From positions 1 through 41,870 of the forward strand of contig PHBQ01000019.1 of assembly GCA_002841975.1 (NCBI GenBank): DNA of 41,870 bases, written 5' to 3'. The position numbers and the translations under genes are program-made. Position 1 is the stretch's first letter. Each line of letters starts with the position of its first letter. Positions 38,909 through 41,870 of the stretch are shown here, in pieces. The notes under the pieces are model-generated. The model had not been told where the DNA came from, did not search any database, and worked only from the letters and a program-made list of their open reading frames with translations. Source of the DNA: Candidatus Cloacimonetes bacterium HGW-Cloacimonetes-1. GTDB lineage: Bacteria; Cloacimonadota; Cloacimonadia; Cloacimonadales; Cloacimonadaceae.

Positions 38909-39000
38909 AGTGCTTCCCTGGAGAATCTCTGGTCGCGACCAGGGCTTCACCCGGGGTTCACGAGGGGATCACCTCGGATTCCAGTAAGGAACAATAATGC
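38909..39000 (+). repeat. Intergenic 11-bp-period repeat element, copy C
   Basis: Units GGGCTTCACCC (38942-38952), GGGGTTCACGA (38953-38963) and GGGGATCACCT (38964-38974), then CGG. Directly before lies a perfect 14-bp palindrome CTGGTCGCGACCAG (38929-38942). CCCTGG and CCAGGG also flank this part. It shares TGCTTCC at the start and AGTAAG at the end with copy A. Confidence 0.75.
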
Positions 39001-39086
39001 AAAATAACAGCGACAAGAACCAATGCTTGAACCGAGACATTAAATTCAATTATTCAAGCCTCTGCTTAATTATTTGAAGGTTTTAC

Positions 39087-39115
39087 TTGACAGTTTATCA
39101 GATTCTTTGATTTTC
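39087..39115 (+). promoter_or_regulatory. Putative promoter of the DUF2089-DUF4097 pair
   Basis: TTGACA at 39087-39092 with a poor -10 (ATTTTC) at 17 nt spacing. It sits about 50 nt before the ATG at 39141. Confidence 0.4.
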
Positions 39116-39140
39116 GGTTTAAGATTAATAAGGAGTCACC

Positions 39141-39500
39141 ATGAACATCTCGTCCTGCCCTATATGCAAACAAAACCTCGTGATCAAAGAGTATTATTGT
39201 GGCACTTGTAAAGTCTCATTTTGTGGAGAATTTACCAATTCCGGTTTGGAAGAACTCACCACAGAGCAGATGGATTTTGTAAAACTGTTCCTCATAGCAC
39301 AAGGTAACATCAAAGAAATGGAAAAACGCTTGGGTATTTCCTACCCCACCGTCAAGAATAGGCTGGGAGAGATTATTCGTAAAATCTCCAAACAAGAATC
39401 ATCACCAACAGATTATGCAGACATTTTCAACGACCTTGAGGAAGGGTTTATCAACGTTGAGGAAGCACTCGGCATGATCGACACAAGGAGAAAAAAATGA
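39141..39500 (+). CDS. DUF2089 family protein (zinc ribbon plus helix-turn-helix)
   Basis: 119 residues. A zinc ribbon with CPIC (6-9) and CGTC (20-23) leads into a helix-turn-helix-like segment (about 37-78; MEKRLGISYPTVKNRLGEIIRKI), which looks like a DNA-binding unit. The C-terminus (DLEEGFINVEEALGMI) resembles a SHOCT-like helical hairpin. A transcription regulator role is likely. AAGGAG lies 6 nt before the ATG. The last codons overlap the next start (ATGA), so both proteins are made together. Confidence 0.85.
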   Translation: MNISSCPICKQNLVIKEYYCGTCKVSFCGEFTNSGLEELTTEQMDFVKLFLIAQGNIKEMEKRLGISYPTVKNRLGEIIRKISKQESSPTDYADIFNDLEEGFINVEEALGMIDTRRKK

Positions 39501-40963
39501 AAACACAAAAGTTTAATCGTACCCTGAAATTTGAAGAACTCAGCGAAATAGTGATCGATAATCAAATGGCTCCCCTCTTAATCGGGACATCAGATTCAGA
39601 CGAGATTTCGATATCGATCGAGCTGAATGTACGAGATTTGGATGAAGAAATCAACCTTGACGATTTCGTCAAAACAGATTTTGCCACTGGCAAGCTCAGC
39701 ATCGAACTGAGTGAAATCGATGAATTGGAAGACAGATCAAACGTCAGCATCAAAGCCAGCATCTTGCTGCCGCAAGCCCAGAATTTGACCGTCGAAACAG
39801 ACAATTTCCCTCTGGCAGTGAGTGGCTTGAACGCTGCACTGACCTTGCACAATGAAAATGGCCCGATCGCCATTACAGATTGCGAAGGACGTTTTACCAT
39901 CGAAAATGAAAACGGGCCGATCGCCATCAACAATTGCCATGGTGTCCAGAAGATCACCAATGAAAATGGACCCATCCGGATCCATAATACTACCGGAGAT
40001 TTTATACTGAGTATGGAAAATGGTCCTCTCTCCGCCGAAGCAATCTCCGGAGACAATATCAAGATCGAATCCGAGAATGGCCCGATCAAAATCCGCAGTG
40101 CCTGCTTTACCAACGTAACCGTAAACAACGAAAATGGCACCCTGTATTATGAGACCCTTCCCGTGGAAAACGGTCACTTTGTATTTGAAAACGAAAACGC
40201 TCACATTCACCTGGTGTTACCGATCAACTTTGATTATACACTGGTCGCGAATACCGAATTTGGTGCCATCAAATCCAAGCTGAGTGCTGAAGTTGTAAAG
40301 GACGGAGATACCTATCGCATCGTCAATGGCGAAGGCGGCACTCAGATTGAGATTACTACGGAAAACGGTATGATCAAACTCAGCTCCGATGGTCACATGA
40401 ACCTGGATTTTATCCGCTTGAAAATGGAACAACTGAAGGAATCTATCAAAAACTCCAAAACCTTTGAAGACAAGGAAAAGGTTCAAAATCTGATGGAGAG
40501 TATCAGTGGTTACATCAACAAAGGGCTGGATTCAATCAACGAAGATAAAATCAAGACTGCCATCAATGACGCTCTTACCAATATGAAAGCCACCGTAGAA
40601 TCATTTGATGTTTCTGAAACCAAGGACAAGGTTCTCTCCAGTCTGGATACAATCCACAAAGACTTGTTTGACGGCTTCAAAGAATTTGTGCACAATTTCA
40701 AAGACAAGTTCGAAACAGAATTTAAGAGTGAAGATAAGCACAAAGGTTTTCATGGCAACTTCGCCAATTTCATCGATAAGGATCAGCTCAAAAAGATGCT
40801 GGAACCCCTCAAAAAGATGAAACACTTTTCCTTTGACCTGGATGAGAAAGAGAAAGATGCGGTGTCTGAACGCAGTCGCATGAAGATCTTGGAGATGCTC
40901 GAATCCGGGAAAATTACAGCAGAAGAAGCAGAGAGATTATTGAAGGCTATAAATAAAGAATAG
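39497..40963 (+). CDS. DUF4097-type beta-solenoid protein with SHOCT-like C-terminus
   Basis: 488 residues with no signal peptide. The N-terminal half contains about seven turns of 18-20 residues built around ENGPI (about 115-250), a repeat typical of DUF4097 beta-helix proteins. The middle (about 305-440) is highly charged and helical, possibly coiled coil. The end (MKILEMLESGKITAEEAERLLKAI) matches the SHOCT-like domain of YvlB-type proteins. DUF2089 and DUF4097 proteins occur together in other bacteria. The function is unknown; it may bind the DUF2089 regulator, perhaps in an envelope-stress response. Confidence 0.82.
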   Translation: MKTQKFNRTLKFEELSEIVIDNQMAPLLIGTSDSDEISISIELNVRDLDEEINLDDFVKTDFATGKLSIELSEIDELEDRSNVSIKASILLPQAQNLTVETDNFPLAVSGLNAALTLHNENGPIAITDCEGRFTIENENGPIAINNCHGVQKITNENGPIRIHNTTGDFILSMENGPLSAEAISGDNIKIESENGPIKIRSACFTNVTVNNENGTLYYETLPVENGHFVFENENAHIHLVLPINFDYTLVANTEFGAIKSKLSAEVVKDGDTYRIVNGEGGTQIEITTENGMIKLSSDGHMNLDFIRLKMEQLKESIKNSKTFEDKEKVQNLMESISGYINKGLDSINEDKIKTAINDALTNMKATVESFDVSETKDKVLSSLDTIHKDLFDGFKEFVHNFKDKFETEFKSEDKHKGFHGNFANFIDKDQLKKMLEPLKKMKHFSFDLDEKEKDAVSERSRMKILEMLESGKITAEEAERLLKAINKE

Positions 40964-40965
40964 TC

Positions 40966-40994
40966 TTGACAGATAGCCTATTATCCAAAGATTG
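40966..40994 (+). promoter_or_regulatory. Possible promoter of tRNA-Pro
   Basis: TTGACA at 40966-40971, 17-nt spacer, but a weak -10 (AGATTG, 40989-40994). A start near 41001 would suit a tRNA beginning at 41010. Confidence 0.4.
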
Positions 40995-41009
40995 GCAAAA
41001 AAAATAGGT

Positions 41010-41086
41010 CGGGATGTAGCGCAGCCCGGTAGCGCGCTCGGTTCGGGACCGAGAGGCCGGAGGTTCAAATCCTCTCATCCCGACCA
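41010..41086 (+). tRNA. tRNA-Pro(CGG), CCA encoded
   Basis: A 77-nt cloverleaf: acceptor CGGGATG/CATCCCG, D-arm GCGC/GCGC, anticodon stem CTCGG/CCGAG with loop TTCGGGA (anticodon CGG), T-loop TTCAAAT, discriminator A and encoded CCA. Eight T residues follow directly, which may help end the transcript, though the next gene starts only 22 nt downstream. Confidence 0.96.
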
Positions 41087-41108
41087 TTTTTTTTGCTTAA
41101 GGAATAGC

Positions 41109-41870
41109 ATGACGGATAAGAAAAATAACTGGATTTTCTATCTCAAGCTTCTCTATCCCTATGTAAAGAAGGATAATGGCTTGTTTGTATTTGGCTTGTT
41201 CGCAATGCTCGTCACTTCCGCACTGCGCCTCTTGGATCCATTGATTCTGGCACATATCATCGACAAGAGTATCCCCAATCAAGACCTCTCGGATATGTTT
41301 CGGTATGGTATCTACTTTGTCTGTGTAGTCATAGTCTCGGGCTTCCTCTCCTATCTGCAAATCATCCTTTTATCCAGGCTCGGGATCAAGATCATTACCC
41401 AGTTCAAAGCCAACGTTTTTAGTCATTTACTCAAGCTTCCTGTAGAATGGTTCAACAAACAACCCGTGGGTGAACTGATTGCTCGGGTGGAAAGTGACAG
41501 TGAACGGGTCAAAGCCCTCTTCTCCGAACTGTCAATCATGCTGATCGGCAATTTCCTGTTCTTCATTGGCATCTTTATTGTGCTCTTTATCCGTGAAAGC
41601 GGGATCACGATCTTCATCCTGCCCTCCATGATCGTGGCTATCATAGCCTATTCCTACTTGGTAAAATACCTCTCCAAGCTCTACAAAAAGATCCGGGAAC
41701 GCTATGCTGAGATTACTGCCAAAATCACGGATTATGTGCAAGGCATGCAGGTAATCCAGCTACTAAACCAGCAAGGACGCATCATCAAAGAGTTGGCAGA
41801 GGCTTCAGCCAATAAAAAGAAGCTCGAGACCCGTACTTCATTTATCGAGTATGGCTCGCAGGGGGTATTC
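41109..41870 (+). CDS. ABC exporter, MsbA/MdlB-like (partial, C-terminus off the window)
   Basis: 254 codons are visible, starting ATG with AAGGA 6 nt upstream. The sequence is the membrane domain of a type I ABC exporter: about four hydrophobic helices, and the pattern LPVEWFNKQPVGELIARVESDSERVKALF (first intracellular loop, in parts) typical of MsbA-, MdlA/B- and multidrug-type proteins. The ATPase domain lies outside the window. Its substrate cannot be inferred. Members often occur as two adjacent half-transporters. Confidence 0.9.
   Translation, partial: MTDKKNNWIFYLKLLYPYVKKDNGLFVFGLFAMLVTSALRLLDPLILAHIIDKSIPNQDLSDMFRYGIYFVCVVIVSGFLSYLQIILLSRLGIKIITQFKANVFSHLLKLPVEWFNKQPVGELIARVESDSERVKALFSELSIMLIGNFLFFIGIFIVLFIRESGITIFILPSMIVAIIAYSYLVKYLSKLYKKIRERYAEITAKITDYVQGMQVIQLLNQQGRIIKELAEASANKKKLETRTSFIEYGSQGVF

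Larger units (their letters stand above)
38821..39140. other. Divergent intergenic region between the pgpH-like and DUF2089 genes
   Basis: 320 bp. It holds copy C of the 11-bp-period repeat (about 38909-39000), a TTGACA (38855-38850) that may serve the pgpH-like gene, a 10-bp palindrome ACACCGGTGT (38877-38886), an inverted repeat GCTTGAA/TTCAAGC (39025-39031 and 39053-39059), and a putative promoter for the DUF2089 gene. Confidence 0.7.

Noticed and set aside
39562-40140. Long open frame on the minus strand opposite the DUF4097 gene
   Set aside because: Repeats of IGPFS mirror the ENGPI repeats of the sense gene; no binding site or domain.

Overview
The window reads as a chromosome segment of a Gram-negative (diderm) bacterium, most likely from the Cloacimonadota (Candidatus Cloacimonas-like) or a neighbour of the Fibrobacterota-Chlorobiota-Bacteroidota group. 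This is an inference from gene content: a PorV-like outer-membrane protein and a PorE-like OmpA protein beside a giant secreted protein with a type IX secretion (T9SS) type sorting tail, an alternative GlmU-like protein, ThyX in place of ThyA, and an MlaF-like ATPase. Nearly all genes lie on the minus strand. Only the last about 2.7 kb is on the plus strand.

Layout along the coordinates. (1) 1-5953: a divergent polyprenyl synthetase (runs off the left edge, own promoter), a small lipoprotein, gyrA and gyrB, with a clear promoter before gyrB. (2) 5954-6501: non-coding, with a terminator and copy A of an intergenic repeat. (3) 6502-21245: a three-gene unit transcribed giant repeat protein (3967 aa, 39 CHB_HEX_C-like modules, FN3, C-terminal sorting domain), then PorV-like, then PorE-like, ended by a strong terminator. 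(4) 21246-22181: the largest non-coding stretch, with copy B of the repeat and a run of four hairpins. (5) 22182-28137: a Uup-type ABC-F gene starting 3 nt after tRNA-Arg(CCG), then a tight ricT-like/rlmN/deoC/thyX operon. (6) 28221-38820: ten tightly packed envelope and housekeeping genes (PgpH-like, ybeY, CorC-like, DUF3108, VanZ-like, MlaF-like, Gx transporter, PBP1A, GT2 glycosyltransferase, GlmU-like). (7) 38821-39140: divergent control region with repeat copy C. (8) 39141-41870 on the plus strand: a DUF2089 protein, a DUF4097/SHOCT-like protein, tRNA-Pro(CGG) and the start of an ABC exporter.

How the genes fit together. The giant protein is probably a surface or secreted fibre-like protein exported by a T9SS-type route; the two following genes would supply an outer-membrane shuttle/attachment protein and a peptidoglycan-anchored component. 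Core T9SS genes (PorK/L/M/N, SprA) are not in the window. The ten-gene unit combines cell-wall synthesis (PBP1A, GlmU-like), lipid and envelope transport (MlaF-like, Gx), c-di-AMP turnover (PgpH-like) and ribosome maturation (YbeY). The ricT-like/rlmN/deoC/thyX unit links RNA modification and processing with deoxynucleotide metabolism.

Least expected signals: a family of intergenic elements built on an 11-bp period (three copies, each upstream of a minus-strand gene), four consecutive perfect hairpins in 83 bp, a tRNA almost touching the ABC-F start codon, a two-domain ThyX with complementary motif decay, a Cys-rich extension on DeoC, and a polyprenyl synthetase lacking canonical aspartate motifs.
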